Part shown: piece after piece, positions 11,285 through 32,653 of the stretch
How the letters are laid out: each line of letters starts with the position of its first letter
Position numbering within the stretch: the stretch's first letter is position 1
From: Odontesthes bonariensis
Taxonomy: Eukaryota > Chordata > Actinopteri > Atheriniformes > Atherinopsidae
DNA length: 64,000 bases
Assembly (NCBI RefSeq): GCF_027942865.1
Contig: NC_134529.1
Span: forward strand, 17,722,467-17,786,466
Direction: 5' to 3'
Program-made: the position numbers and the translations under genes
The notes under the pieces: generated by a model
Database searches by the model: none
The model's input: only the letters and a program-made list of their open reading frames with translations
Told to the model about the DNA's origin: nothing

Positions 11285-14200
11285 GGAGCAAGTCTGCTGT
11301 GGTATGTGGCCTTCAGGTTAATGCTCTCTGCTGATAATTCCAAATTAATTAATAAAGTACATCAGGTCAAAGCTGTTCAGTCTGACATGACAGTTGTTCC
11401 ACTTCATCACATCATGCTTACACGGGTCACTTTGTTCTAATGTTTCTGTAGCAGTGACTCGAGTCTAACTGATGCGTTCAGTTTCAGTTATCCCTGTGTC
11501 AGGTCTTTTTACTTTTTCACAGTGTGACTGGCAAGTTTGCAGCTCTGTGAACTTTTTTTTTAATTCTGACGACGTGTTTAGATACGTGAGTTTACACTGA
11601 TGATTTTGCAGATGGATGGAGAAGACGGCTGAAAGCTACAGTTCAGCAGAAGCTCCTTTCTTTGTCATTTACTCTAAAATTGAAGCGGCTCACTCCGTTA
11701 TATCTATGTACCTTGAAGTTGGAAAGTAAGACTGAGACAGGTCAAACATTGTCATGTTTGGTCATCTTTTGATTTATGAAGCAAAAGCCTTACTGCTGCA
11801 AAGCACTTTGAATTACCTTGTGTACGAATTGTGCTCTATAAATAAAATTGCCTTGCCTTGCCTTGCCATTGGGGGTGTGATGATTTAATCAGAGTGCTTG
11901 CTTTCACTCTTTCCGGGATTGTAATGATTGGGGGACAAGGAGGGAAGTTACATCTGCAACTTTTTCTCTTATCTCTTTCTATTTCAAGCCTCACAAGAGT
12001 TGCCTTAGAAATAAACTTTTTTTTTTTAAGTGTTTGTCCACGACAGCCAACCAAAATTGATGGCTTATTCACCACACAGGAAGCAGAATCATATCATCTT
12101 ATCAGCGACCGCTCCATGTATTGACACCAAACGTGCTGCGTGGACTTGGCACACTATCTTGGGACGGTCAGAGAATATACATAATTTCACAAACCTACTT
12201 ATGGCCACATTTTTACCATGATAAGATCCAATTGCAGCGGAAATTAAAGACCTGCTGAACTACTTAGACCACCATTGCTATTTGCAGCTATATGACAGTA
12301 TAGTATTTGCAGTATTTGCAGCGGTAGTATCACTTCATGATGCCTATCAGCACTCTGGCCATGACTCGGTGTGTGTGTCTTTTTTTGTGGGATTGAAACG
12401 CAGGTTGTACTCTAGAAAAAAAAAAGTAAATATCAGAATATATCACATCATTTCAGAATTAGTCATTATTACTGGTATTAATTGATACTGGTTTGCCTAT
12501 AAAATGTACTTTCACTGTTTTCCCCAGTTGAGTTTACCTGAAACTGCTATCTTGCATTTGTGCCCTCTTAGTTTTAGAAGTACATCATGGCTGCACAGAC
12601 CCGTATTACGCTGTTTACTGTCATGCAGTCATGTGGTCAGAAGAATGTATACTTAGACTATTATACTTACTGAATGAAGTCATTCCCTGTTAGTCAAACA
12701 GCACTGATATGCCGCCATGAACTGTGTTAAAAGTGTTTATCTCGCAAAGTGAAGTTCAAAGTGCAAGAGAGCTGCTATTCTTAGTCCCGGCAGATGTTGC
12801 CCTCATTAGCCGACTGGTTGGGAATTCAACATGCTGCTGGCCTGTCTTTAGTTAGAGTCTTTGGCCAACTTGTGTCTGTCTGACTCACACTCACATACTT
12901 GTGTCATGTCCCACTTGTGCTGCTATTAAAAGCCATTTAAATATTACTGTATTGTAAACCGCTCTCAGGCAGTATTTATAATCCAGGAAGAGATTTATGA
13001 TAACTTTATGCACAAGACACCAATCACAATGTCACGTTATAAGTTAAACTAGTAGTTCAGTTTCAGTTAAAGACCTGAATATCTCTTGGGAAAAGTTGCT
13101 TGAACTTGTGGGGATGGTGACAAATACTAAACCGTCTGATTGACCTCTCATTGTGTCTCTTCTTAAGCCGTAGAACGGGCCACTACACTATTCAACAGAA
13201 CCAGAACACACGACATGGAGACGGATGTGATTCATCCTCGGCTGCCAGTACTCCAAAAACCAGCGGCTTTTCATCACTTCCCAATATCAAGTCCAGGCCA
13301 TCGCCCACATCTATGCGCAGCAATTCTCAGGTAATCTCTGAAGGATGTGATGGAGAATGGTTGGACCTCACTTGTGACCAGATTTTTCTTTATGATCAGC
13401 TACTGTGATGTCAGCTAGCCAGTGCACGCTCTACTGTGATGTTGTTTCTTATCTGTCTTTCTCTCTCTTTTTTTTTAATTTTCTGACATGTTTCGCTGTT
13501 ATTTTTTATATATATGACACATAAGACAACAATAACAATGAGCAGCTGAAGCGTGAAACAAAAATGCTTTTTTTTTTTTTTTTTTTTTTTTTTTTTGGAA
13601 AATACTGATGAACATAAACTGCAGGCCAGTACAGAATCAAGAATGAGGACATGAAAATGCAATTGAATCGATCCCAAACATGTTGCAGGACTCTCTGGAT
13701 GACCTGGAGATGGTTTTCTGGAAGGAAGTGGAGAATATCAAGAGTGAAGGAGGAGAAGCAGGCAGGGGAGAAGGAGAATCTCAAGAAGAGGAGCAGCAGA
13801 AACCTCCTGAAGGTGGGATACCCTGCATCTATGGAAAGATCCTCCTTTACACGTCAGTCTTGATTCAGAGTGTAGTATTTAGAAAGATGTCTGCAGTAGC
13901 AGAAGTCGGACATGTGTGTGGGGTTTGTAGTCTGTCAGCCCCGCTTAGTGAACAAACACAACGCGGCTGAACGCTCGTATGTCGGACCCTCGGGTGTCAT
14001 TCACGGACATTTTGGATTTGCTTTGCCACTCTTAAATTTTTGTGAAGCTGAGAAGTTTGACTGCTCGCAACATGTAAATGCAGTTTATTAGTTTATCAGA
14101 AAAATCACAGCCAGCTAACACTTGAGAAAACTGTCTCCATTCCATTGCACATTTAGAATGCAATTGCTGTGTACGTTATTTTAAAGTTATTTTTAGCCTG

Positions 14201-17200
14201 TCTGTAAAGGCTATTGTTCTCTGGCGTAAACATGCTCTTCCTGTATAATCTTTGTGTCCACTTTTGTGTGTAGTCCCCCATCCCCCTTTTCCTTTTGCTG
14301 CACCTGAAGAATTATTTAAGTGTCTCGCTTGGGGACAAACAGAGGTTCAAACAGAGATCGGCTTTCCTTCCTTTTATACCACAAACTGGGCTTTTGATCC
14401 ATCATCTCAGCAGCTAAATATGAAAATAATCTTCTTTGCTTGTCAGTCATGTTCTTTTGTTTGTTTCTTTCAGAAGGAGAGCACGAGGAGGCGTGGCTTA
14501 CAGAGGCAGGGCTAGCGCGGCTGTTTGATGATTCATTGCCCGCTGATGACCAGGACCAGGTAAAAACTTGAATTCAGGTGGAAACATAACATAAGAAAAT
14601 TTACTGATTACCTTCTCTGAAATGATAGATTAATGGAAAAAACAAGACATTAGATGGACAAATAAATAGATACACGACCAAGCTATCGCTTCATGTCTGA
14701 TTCTGATCGGTTGACAGGAAGAAGACAGCGCAGTGTTCCTGTCCACCCTCACAAGAGCGCAGGCCGCAGCTGTGGAGCGCCGAGTGACAACAGTGCAACA
14801 GACGCAACGGCGACGCAACCGCCAACACTTGCCTGATGTTCGAGATATATTTAGACCTCCTGAAAAGGTGCGGAGATGAACACAAACTAATTAACACTCA
14901 TTTGTTTTTATTACTGTACCAGTTTCATCAGAACTGTTTTTCGCTCCTTTGGGTTTTATGAACGATCAATACAAATGGAAAAAAAGAAAAAAAAAAAGTG
15001 CCAACTGGTGAGTCTGAGAAATAGCTGCATAAACTATAATACGCTCAGATTTCTGACCACATTTCTACCTCAAATTAGCCTGGGAATTCCCATGCTGCTT
15101 TGCGCGCAATTTCATTCACACTGCAAAGGCACCATCTCATCGAGATGTGGACGCGTCAGCCAGGCTAACCTCAAATATCAAAGTTCACCACAATCCCTCC
15201 AGGTTTTAATAACGTCCCTAATCCAAATGTAGTAGAACTTTTAGCAACGTCTTTTGTTGTTTTGTTTGCCTGATGCAGGCCAATGATTTGACTACTCTGA
15301 AGCATGTAAGATCGTTTCTATGACCACAGGATGGGCTTTCTGACATGGTTGTGTAAGAGATGAGAGGTTAAACAACTTGTTCCCACCCGAGACCCTGACT
15401 TGGATTAATGGATGGCTCTCATCTAATTTCCTGGTTAAATCCGAGCAGTGAATTAGTTTTTTCCTTCTTCTTTCGCCCATCAGTGTAGTTTTAATCGCAG
15501 TCCGTCACAGAATGTACTGTAAGTAAGCGGTCCGTTATAACTTGTTGGATGGCTTACACAACAAAGAACATTGGGGCATTGATTCTGACATTCGTATTTT
15601 CTGGCTGCTTTTATAACTTAAATTTAACAGCCCTCCAGAACAACCTCGACATTTCACTTTTTTTCCTTCCCGCAAAGGAAGTCGTCAGAACTCTGTATTC
15701 ACTTCAGTAACAGTCTGTTTTCAGGAACCAGTTACTGAGCTTTACGTATTAAGCCACTAAGTTCCATGTCATTACTGCAAAATCATGTCTCATCGATATG
15801 TTTCATTTCACGACTTGACATGCATTTAATAGATCAAAAATGTTTTTACTTGTGTTTTATTATTTGAGTAGATTTAAGTGTAACACTGCCTGTCCAAACT
15901 CCTTGAGCAAAGAGTCTTTCACTCAAACACACTGTTGTCCACTAATTAACACATAAGATGATATTTAACGAGGTATTCTGTAAATTTGTGACTTATTGGA
16001 CTCTCTCTGCATTTTGTTGTTTATTACAGGTTGAAGAGCCTCACAAATTTGATGGGGGAAGCAAGGACAGACAACAAGATTCGTCCCCAGCCCCAGCCGG
16101 TATGTGCGAACTGTTTAGTTTGATATGATGGTGGTATACACCACAAATGAAACAACACAGCAACAGGAGTTTTTGCAGAATTTTAGAGGAAGTAAGTTGG
16201 TAGGTAAATCCTAAAAATGTGGGTTCATTCACCAACGGATTAGTTACATGAGCAAAAAAACTCCACAGTCTCCTCTGACTTCCCTTTTCTGCAGCAGTGA
16301 CGAATACGTTGTGGGACTAACCAACAGTAAAACTCATGTATCTGTCATTTTCTTTATGCTGTACTTGCACTTTGCCAGCACCCGAATGGCTTCAGCCGCA
16401 CTACCTGCAGTGTCATATTTCATTGACTATGTTTGTCTCTGCAGAAACGGAGACGGAACTGGACGTTGAAGTGGCGTTTTCAGAGCAGGCGCTCTCTTAT
16501 TGGGACAACCATCAAAGGTTAAAGGTCACCTCCAGCTCTAATACATCAGACGACAAGCTCCCAGTGAGTCACACGTACATAAAGGCCTCGCTGTATGCAC
16601 ATTTATGGCGTTACACTTTGAGCATGCCTGTGCACGAGCAAGGAAACAATAAACAGAGGTGTGGTGAACAAAGTAAATGCCCTGATTTTATACATTCTCA
16701 TGCAAAAATGTTTTGAAGCCATTTTGATTTGCTGTCTTCGGAATGGTTGCAGTCAGTTATTGTCAGAAATAGGAAGGGGATACATGCAGCAGTAAGAAAA
16801 AAACAGCACTGTTTGTTTTTTTCACTGGTCCACAATCAGAATGTCTTTATATTGTCATTACAGTTTGGAAAATTTGGTTTACAGCCTGTGTTTGTAGGCT
16901 GTGTTTTACGTCATAGTTTGGTGGAAAATTTGGTTGTTTAATTTTTCAACAAATATAATCATAAAAAAAAGCCTTTTGGCCTCGTAAAAAATATCCGGAA
17001 TGCAATATTTAGATTAAACAGACCTCAGAAATGTACCTCATGGTTTATTAGCAGAGAGAGAATTTGTTTGTGTTTGTGGTTTGGGAGAAGTGATGATCTG
17101 TAGTGACATCTAGTGGTATGAGCTGGTATAACGGATGAGTGCCACAGCTCCTTGCATTTTTCAAAAGTACTAAAATCTGCATCTCACGTAATGCAATTTA

Positions 17201-20200
17201 TATTTCTGTAGGCTGCACAGTTTGATTGAAATGTGTACAGAAAAGAATCTGTTGTAGTGCTGAATTGAACTGTTTTCTCCCATCATCACTGACAGCCCTC
17301 TGCCCTTCTCCTGCTCTATTTTTCTTTTGTAGAATTTTAAGGTCCATCGAGATAAAACAGGTCAGACCAGAGTAGGAGATCTGTCACCTTTGGATATGAA
17401 AAAGGTAAAGTTCTGTGACAAGACATTTTGTAGATGTCAATGTGCAAACCTACACTATAAGAGATATGTTGGTTTTGTTCACAAAACTATTTACTATTTC
17501 GTGTCATTTTGTGTACAGTTTTTGACTGGTTTTAACAACTGTTTAGGTGCGTAGAGTCATGCTTGTGGAGATGACTGCTCTGTTTGACACTGCTGGAATC
17601 GACCTGAAGTCGCATAAAGCTGTCAAAGTTAAAACCAAAGGTAGTCAAACACGAAATGAAAACAAGAGCATTTACACGCATATACAAACCAAACACACAA
17701 AGCAAAAATGGCTCAAACTAGGACAAACAGAATTTTTACAGATGTATCTTTTTTTCACACTTTGATATTAGTTTCATGAAGTGTGTGAAGACATCTCTGT
17801 TTTACTCAGTACCTTTATGTGTGCAGAAAGCGGTCTGTTTGGCGTTCCACTTGCCACCTTATTGGATCTAGACCAGAGACGGGCTCCTAGTACCAAAGTG
17901 CCATTTATACTGCACAGGGTGAGCACAGCAGCCAGTCACTTAGTCATTTTGAGACGTCGGACAATATCAAAGTCCAAGTGCAGATGAAGGGGGATCTTGT
18001 AAAAATAACTGATCCAAAATCAGCCATATGCTGAATTAGTGCTTTATGTACTTTGCAGTTTGGTTTGCACGCTGTGCGATCATGCGACTGACAGTTGCTA
18101 CCACTATGTGTGACTTTGTCATAGTTACGCTTTCTGCTTGTTGAGTTATACCTAACCTCAGTCTATGCCTCTGATCGTCACAGCTCATTAGTCATATTGA
18201 GGAGGAGGGATTAGAAACAGAGGGGTTGCTACGGATCCCTGGAGCAGCCACTAGAGTGAAGGTATGTCCCCCAAACACTCACTGTGAAGCAGTAAAACGG
18301 ATAAGCTGATAACAGCTCCTGAAACATGCTGGCCTTTGTGAATCTGCTCCCCATCCAGTCACTGTGCCAGGAGCTCGAGACCTCTTTCTACGATGGGATG
18401 TTTCCATGGCAACAGTTGAAGCAGCACGATGCTGCTAGCCTTTTGAAGCTGTTCATCAGGGAGCTGCCCCATCCACTGCTAACTGTGGAGTACCTCAATG
18501 CATTCATTGCTGTCAACAGTATGTGTATGATCTGTTTCATGGGGTTTTTAATGTTTAATATAACGGAAACATTATGAGACAGCGAGCTGAGCTCTTACTT
18601 TGCTTTTCTGTGTGCGTAATGACAGAGCTCCCCACAAAAAAACAGCAGCTACAGGCTTTGAACCTGCTGGTCCTTTTGTTACCCGAAGCCAATCGGGACA
18701 CTTTGAAGGTAGCTGCGCATTCCCTTTGATATGCGTTCCATTTCTTTCGTCAGTAAATCATTGCCCTGTAAAACTGCCGATCATTTTTGTTTTACCTGAA
18801 ATCTCTGTTTGCAGGCATTGGTGGAGTTTTTCCAGCGCGTGATTGACCATCAGGCCAAAAATAAAATGACTCTGAACAATATCTCTGTTGTCATGGCACC
18901 CAACATCTTCATGTTCAAAGGTTTTCGGTCCAAGGTTACAGAGCAGCAGGAGTTCTCCATGGCAACCAGAACGGCCAACATTGTCCGGCTGCTGATTAGA
19001 TACCAGAATCTTCTGTGGACAGTAAGATCAAAAAGTTGTCTCTCCCCTTGAGATATTATATAAACTTATTTGTAATCAGTGGAAGACACTTTTTCTGAAT
19101 CTGTCCTGGTTAATCACCAAACCATAATGTTTTTTTCCAGGGAACATGGTGAATGGCATATGTACTAAATGTGTCTGTGCGGTGTCTGTCACCATCTCAT
19201 CTAGATCCCCAAGTTCATTTTGATCCAGGTCAGACATCAAAACATGGAAAATCAGCGGAAACAAAATAAAGAGAGAGCTGTAAGGAAGCTGTTGAAGAAG
19301 ATAACCACTGACAAAGCAACGGATAAGCCTGTCTCTGAGGTAAGGGGAGGCTTCATTTTCAGATTGAGCAATGGTCAGTGACCTGTTTTGGGAAATTGTG
19401 GTTGATAATACATCAACCCATTTTCAATAAACGTTTTTAGGTTGTGTAAAATGTGGGTGAACTCAGACTGCAGTCATATAATCCTCATTTTTAATTGAAA
19501 ACAGCACAAATACAACATCAAATATTAAAACTTTCTGCTTGATTTAAATGTGATGCAAAGCAACAAGTTTTTTAAAAAGTTGAAAAAGGGACAATAGATT
19601 CTGCAAGTGTTGTGAGATGCTTAAAAAAACAGTGATGCATCTCACTATTTATTTTTCAACAGGTCACTGAGATGATAGTGAGCATTTGTGAGCTTTTCTG
19701 AAGTAAAGATGTGGAGGGGTTCACCCTTTTTTAGCACCTGAGATTTGATTGAAGGCAAGAATGGGGAAAACATTGTACTCTTGAAAATGCAGCGAGTGAA
19801 TGTACCCACATGCTTACAGGGCGCAGTTAAAAGAATAACTGATGTGACCTCATTTCCAGCATTGCTAAAAGATGTTTGTGGGCATCAAGTCAAAAATGAG
19901 CAGATGTTTTTTTTTTCTAAAGCAACAACATTTCTCAGTCCCAGCATTTAATATTTAGTCTTAAATCGTTTATATGAGTGTATACAAATACAGGCTGTTT
20001 TCTAGCAAGCGACTCTACTTCAACTCCTAGATCATCAGTAAACACCCTGTGCAGGTGTAAGCTGTCAGAGCAGAGAAAACGGCTCCTCACGTCTTTTATT
20101 AATCATATCATATCAATCACATATGGCACCATTACGTTATAGTAAATCACAGTATGTTCTCAATTTGATTGCAGCAGATCTTTCCACTGTGGTCACTTTT

Positions 20201-21359
20201 TTTAAACACTCCACAATATATTCAGTCTGTTGAGGAAAGGGGACACCTAGTGGTGCTGTGTAAGAATACATTTAAGAATGTGTACATATTGTGAAGTGAT
20301 TTGCACTATTCTTAAACATCCAGAAAGGCCCGAAACTTTCGTACACTTGGAAAAATTGTGATTATTTTTCTTCTAAACAGGACAGGCATCTCATTAGCAG
20401 CCTGCTTGTTGTCCTCTCAAGTGTCTGACATGAGTGTAATATGGTTGTTTGATCGCCAACAGAGGAATACTTTGAAGGATATTTTACTTTTTTTTTTGTT
20501 TAATATACTGAGAGACCATGTTATAGAGAGAGTCAGCATCCTGAAATGCATCTGTTCCTCTTAAAAGATTATTGGCGAATGAGTAACTACAGCAACACTC
20601 GACCCCAGCGCTGTGAGGCCAGACAGTGACTTGAGTTTATTAAACAGATGAGCTGCTTTATTCAAGTGCACATTCTTTAGTTGCTCTAAGTCCAGCTTTA
20701 ATGTGAGTGTGTGTGTGTTGATGATGACAGTGTTCAGGATGATGACCTTGTTTGACTGACTGTTTTTCTCGCCTCTCTGGGTCCGCACGCTTGTGTTTAC
20801 AAGCAGGAGAATTCGCAGGGATTTATTCGAGTCCAAGCACCTCAGTTCAGCAAAGTTTCCATGGCAGTTCAGCTTACCGAAGAGTTACAAGCTGCTGATG
20901 TATTAACACGCTTCCTCAGCCAAGACAGGTAATGCTGACATGCATACGCAAATGTCTCGACTATATTAAGACTTGTTAGCCGGCCATGTCTCCCTGACTC
21001 TTTCTCTTTCTGTATTCACCCCCGTTCTTTCTCTCTTTGTCGTCACAGTTCGCTGACAGTGAAGAAAGAAGATTTGTGTCTCTATGAGATTGGTGGAAAC
21101 ATCAGTAAGTCCCCTCCACAAAAAGTGAATCTACACCGTTAAGATTTTGAATCCTCTACTTGTAGAAAGCCAAAAAATCCTTCATAGTCATTATAACTAC
21201 AGCTCATGATAAGCATCTGTTAAATGTCTCTCTCTTTCTCCTCTTTCCTGTCCTCTTTCTCTCCAAGAGGAGAGATGCCTAGACGGAGAAACGTATATGA
21301 AAGACCTCTTTCAGCTGAACCCTACAGCGGAATGGGTCATCAAAGCTGTACAGCAATAA
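6119..21359 (+). CDS. arhgap18: Rho GTPase-activating protein 18 (spliced, 18 exons, 677 aa)
   Basis: GTPase-activating protein that switches off RhoA-type GTPases, affecting stress fibres, cell shape and migration; acts in the cytoplasm and at the leading edge. Coding exons: 6119-6249, 13168-13330, 13689-13812, 14474-14559, 14718-14867, 16030-16099, 16445-16563, 17333-17404, 17547-17640, 17827-17918, 18184-18261, 18359-18518, 18626-18708, 18815-19021, 19205-19339, 20807-20928, 21049-21104, 21268-21359. All junctions are GT-AG and in phase. The N-terminus MSRQQQSQGVVLTGYH and the C-terminus ending LNPTAEWVIK identify ARHGAP18 rather than ARHGAP28/40. The RhoGAP domain spans about residues 341-545, starting GLFGVPL; the arginine finger is R384 in GLLRIPGA. 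KLFIRELPHPLL and VVMAPNIF are other family motifs. Human protein is 663 aa. The first intron is 6.9 kb. The exon 16 acceptor could lie 3 bp earlier. Confidence 0.96.
6327..6406. repeat. (GT)40 microsatellite
   Basis: Eighty uninterrupted bases of GT, 78 bp after the first arhgap18 donor. A perfect tract of this length is likely to be highly polymorphic and can form Z-DNA; any effect on arhgap18 transcription is speculation. Confidence 0.98.
11246..11281. repeat. (GT)18 microsatellite
   Basis: Thirty-six bp of perfect GT repeat in arhgap18 intron 1. Confidence 0.97.
11795..11867 (+). repeat. Retroposon 3' tail ending in (TTGCC)n
   Basis: AAAGCACTTTGAATTACCTTG, then a GTGCTCTATAAATAAAATTG segment and CCTTG repeats, is a frequent 3' end of teleost LINE-type retroelements. 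It lies in arhgap18 intron 1 on the sense strand. The 5' limit is approximate and no reverse-transcriptase sequence is present, so this is a short truncated copy or a SINE sharing the tail. Confidence 0.6.
13568..13596. repeat. T29 homopolymer
   Basis: Twenty-nine T in a row in arhgap18 intron 2, 92 bp before exon 3. It may be the A-tail of an antisense retroposon, but no body was recognised next to it. It is not adjacent to the acceptor, which has a weak pyrimidine tract of its own. Confidence 0.9.
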
Positions 21360-22900
21360 TCTCCCATCATGCACCGCTGGATCTTAGACTGCTCCAAATG
21401 TTCGACACTGTGTCCCGCCGAGATGACACGACAGCTGGTTCTCTGTGCTCTCTGCTGGATCTGGATGCATTTGGACTGTTTAAAGTGTGGCAAACATACA
21501 ATTACTGTTTCCTGAAATCTTATCAGAAAATGCAAGTAGTCCAAAAGGAGGTTATAACGACTTTAATTGATGCAAGGCAAGTTTATCTCTGTCTAGTGCA
21601 TTGCATTACTTGAATTCCAAGGTGAGAGAAAAAGAGAATTAGGAGGATATGTACAAAACCAACATGGTATAATACGAATTTAGTCAACTTTGCTCAAGCT
21701 GCCCTATGCCGCTTATTGGAATTTTGAGCCTCAAGTACAGCATGCCTAAAGAACAGTCCAGTGAGGTCGTCTGGCAAAAGAAAACCACTTCTTCAAGGAC
21801 TTTTTCATCTCCGTGCACTGGTGGAAAAACTCTCCTTGTTTTAAAACTGTGATTTACCGCATTTAATCACTTTAATATGTCTGCAATTAGATTAAAATAT
21901 AGTGTTGTGCAATGAAATATAACAATTATCAAATGCCTAATCAGTCACATAAATCCATCTGTTCATATTTTTATTAAAAATCCTAAAAGGAGAATATATG
22001 GCCACATTATTTCATCTGAAGTTTAACTGTTCATAAACCAATCAGCTTGGTCTCCCTGGTTTTTGTGATCATGCTGTCACCAATGTGGGCACATGATGAT
22101 GACACCGATTGTTTTTGGGTACATTCGTGTTCTGTACGTCAAGAGTTTTTTTAAACAATGGATGTTTGAGTGTTGTAATGAGTGAATACATCTACGAAAA
22201 TTGCTCCATACCACTGTACAAATGTTAACAAACGTCACATCTTTTTTTTTTATACATATACAGTAGTAGCGGGCGCACAAACACAAACTACAGAATAAAT
22301 TGAGTAGTTCTGTGCCAGTGTATTCATTGTAAAGATTAAGTTGGACTTCAAGTATTAAAGTACACATTTCAAATAAATAAACTGCTGACTTTATAAATGG
22401 CCTTAAGAGATTATACTTTTGCACATACGGAGTTCAAAAACCATCTGGACATCAATCCTTTTGGCTTTTTTTTTTTTTTGTTGTTGTTTTTATTTTATTT
22501 TTTATCAGCATTCCTTCACAAACTGGGCATATGTTGATAGTACTTTGGCAAAAGTTGCTTTTAGCCAGAGGAAGAAAATCTACTTTTTTTCTTTCTTTTT
22601 GGCTCATATTTGCTTCTTTCAATAAAAACTTAACAGATCCTGTCGAGGACGTCATCTGCACTGCAAAGTTAAGCTTCACAAATGTTTCTCTTTGAAAAGG
22701 CTCTGGAGCGTTAACTGCAAATTACTGTTGAATTCTTTTTAATATTCAAATTGTTTTTGAACAGGCACTGTCATTTCCTGTCCTGTCTTGTATTGTTTTG
22801 TTTACTGTGATTTTTCCAAATAACAATATCTTTGTCTGGCTGCCTGTGAAATGACCACTAAAACTGCCTGTAAATAAACATGCAGTTATTAATGACCACA
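21360..22900 (+). other. arhgap18: arhgap18 3' UTR
   Basis: From the TAA stop at 21357-21359 there is no splice structure or new gene until an AATAAA at 22873-22878, the best candidate for the main polyadenylation signal. Other signals such as AATAAAA at about 22620 could give a shorter form. The 3' limit is inferred. Confidence 0.55.
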
Positions 22901-23959
22901 TCTACTGGTACGTGGTTTATGTATGCATACGAGCCGACACAGAGTGTGCACACTGTAAAACACTCACTTGTACTTATGTTTTAACAAGATCTGATTGTAA
23001 TGTTGCTGCAGTCATTCAGAAATAGTTACACAGGGCTTCAGCCAGAGAATACTGCTCAGATACAGATACCAAACCTAACTGAGACACCACTTCATGTGGC
23101 AGAATGTGAAGTTTTCAGTAATGCCCAACAATGATACAGCTTGGTTCAGTACAGGAAACAAACTCTTAACATCCACTGTAAATCTCTATATTAATTATTA
23201 AATACTTTTGCAGAATATCAATTTAAATAATGCATAAGAAAAGTCAACTGGTGTATATCCTTATGCAATATGTTTTCTGGCTTCAAACAGCCCTTACCGA
23301 AGCCTTCTCAATTAAACGATTTAACTGTTTTTTTTTTTTTTTTTAAAGTTCAGGACTCAGCACTGTAGTTAAGTGTTATTGTAAAATGTTATGCTGGAGT
23401 TATGTAATTATGCAGCCAATGTGCAATTCCTCTTTGCACCTGGCCCAGGTTCAAGCCTGAACCTGTGCGGCACTTTGATGCATGTTATGACACCCTCTCC
23501 CTCCCTACAAAAACAGCCAAACCATGCCAAAGCAGTCTTTAAACAAAAAAGAAATGCTTTACTTGAGGAGAATTTGAACAGTATTTTTTCTCAATCCAGT
23601 AAAAATGTTTACATTCTCTGCATTAATGCTACTAATAGTAATAACCCCCAGATTTTATAAGACCCAGTGTATGGAAAAAGTAATACATTAATAGAAACCA
23701 TGCTTCACTTCATACATCGTTTGTTGTATCAGTAAAGCATTTATTGTATACATTTCTGGGATATCATTCAAGTTTGCAAGCAGTGCATTTTGTACTTAAG
23801 TGTTTTAAATTTACTTGTGTATCTACAAAAAAACAACATGACAAAGAAGCAACCACCTTGCAGATCACTGTCATCTTTTGCATGTTTAGGTGTCGTGGAC
23901 AAGCCCATCAACTGCAAATATAATTGTGTATGCATCTGATTCGCTGAAGGATATTTGGT
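22901..23959. other. Spacer between arhgap18 and sel1l
   Basis: AT-rich, with a T18 run near 23327-23344. No gene, RNA or mobile element was recognised. Confidence 0.45.
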
Positions 23960-24499
23960 TCACTCTCATTGGTTCCTGTCACGTTGAGCGCGCTGTGATT
24001 GGTACAGATGCTAGAGTAGGAAGTGTCTATCAGTAGTGAGAGCTTAACATGGTTAGCTACGTTAAGTAGTGAGTGGGTAATATCACATCAAAATCTAGAT
24101 CGTCAGAATCTCGTCCATTGAGTCAAACGTCTTAACGTACCCGCAATTTATCGTAAATTGTATTTTTAGACCAAGGAATTGCTACTTTGGTGGATATCGC
24201 GCCATATTGTTGGTCTTATATGTGGTTGTGTAAAACTAGCTTGTTAGCTTTACGTCATTTCAGCTGTTCTACACTGCTAGCTTAGTTTTGCACTGGAATT
24301 TGTTAGCTTGTTTGACAGCTACATTTGCTAATATTAACCAAGTTGGTATCCAGAGCGAATTTTGCTCCGTTTGGTCGCGCTTGCGTGTGTGAGTTTGTTA
24401 ATGCTACTTTTCGTAGTGTGACCAGACTGTAACTTAATGTGTGGTAATAGAAATAGCATCAGCTGCAGCTAGCAAATGGTTAGCTTGGAAACATCAACA
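23960..24499 (+). promoter_or_regulatory. sel1l: sel1l promoter and 5' UTR
   Basis: Two ATTGG (inverted CCAAT) boxes at 23968-23972 and 23998-24002 flank CACGTTGAGCGCGC, followed by CpG-bearing sequence and then a 5' region rich in TTAGC/GCTAGC words. CCAAT boxes are usual in promoters of ER-stress genes, but a canonical ERSE (CCAAT-N9-CCACG) was searched for and not found. An ATG at 24476, in frame with the chosen start at 24500, would add eight residues. Confidence 0.45.

Positions 24500-32653
<8,154 letters not shown>

Noticed and set aside
23960-24010. ERSE (CCAAT-N9-CCACG) in the sel1l promoter
   Set aside because: Both CCAAT boxes were checked on both strands; neither has CCACG or CGTGG at the right distance.
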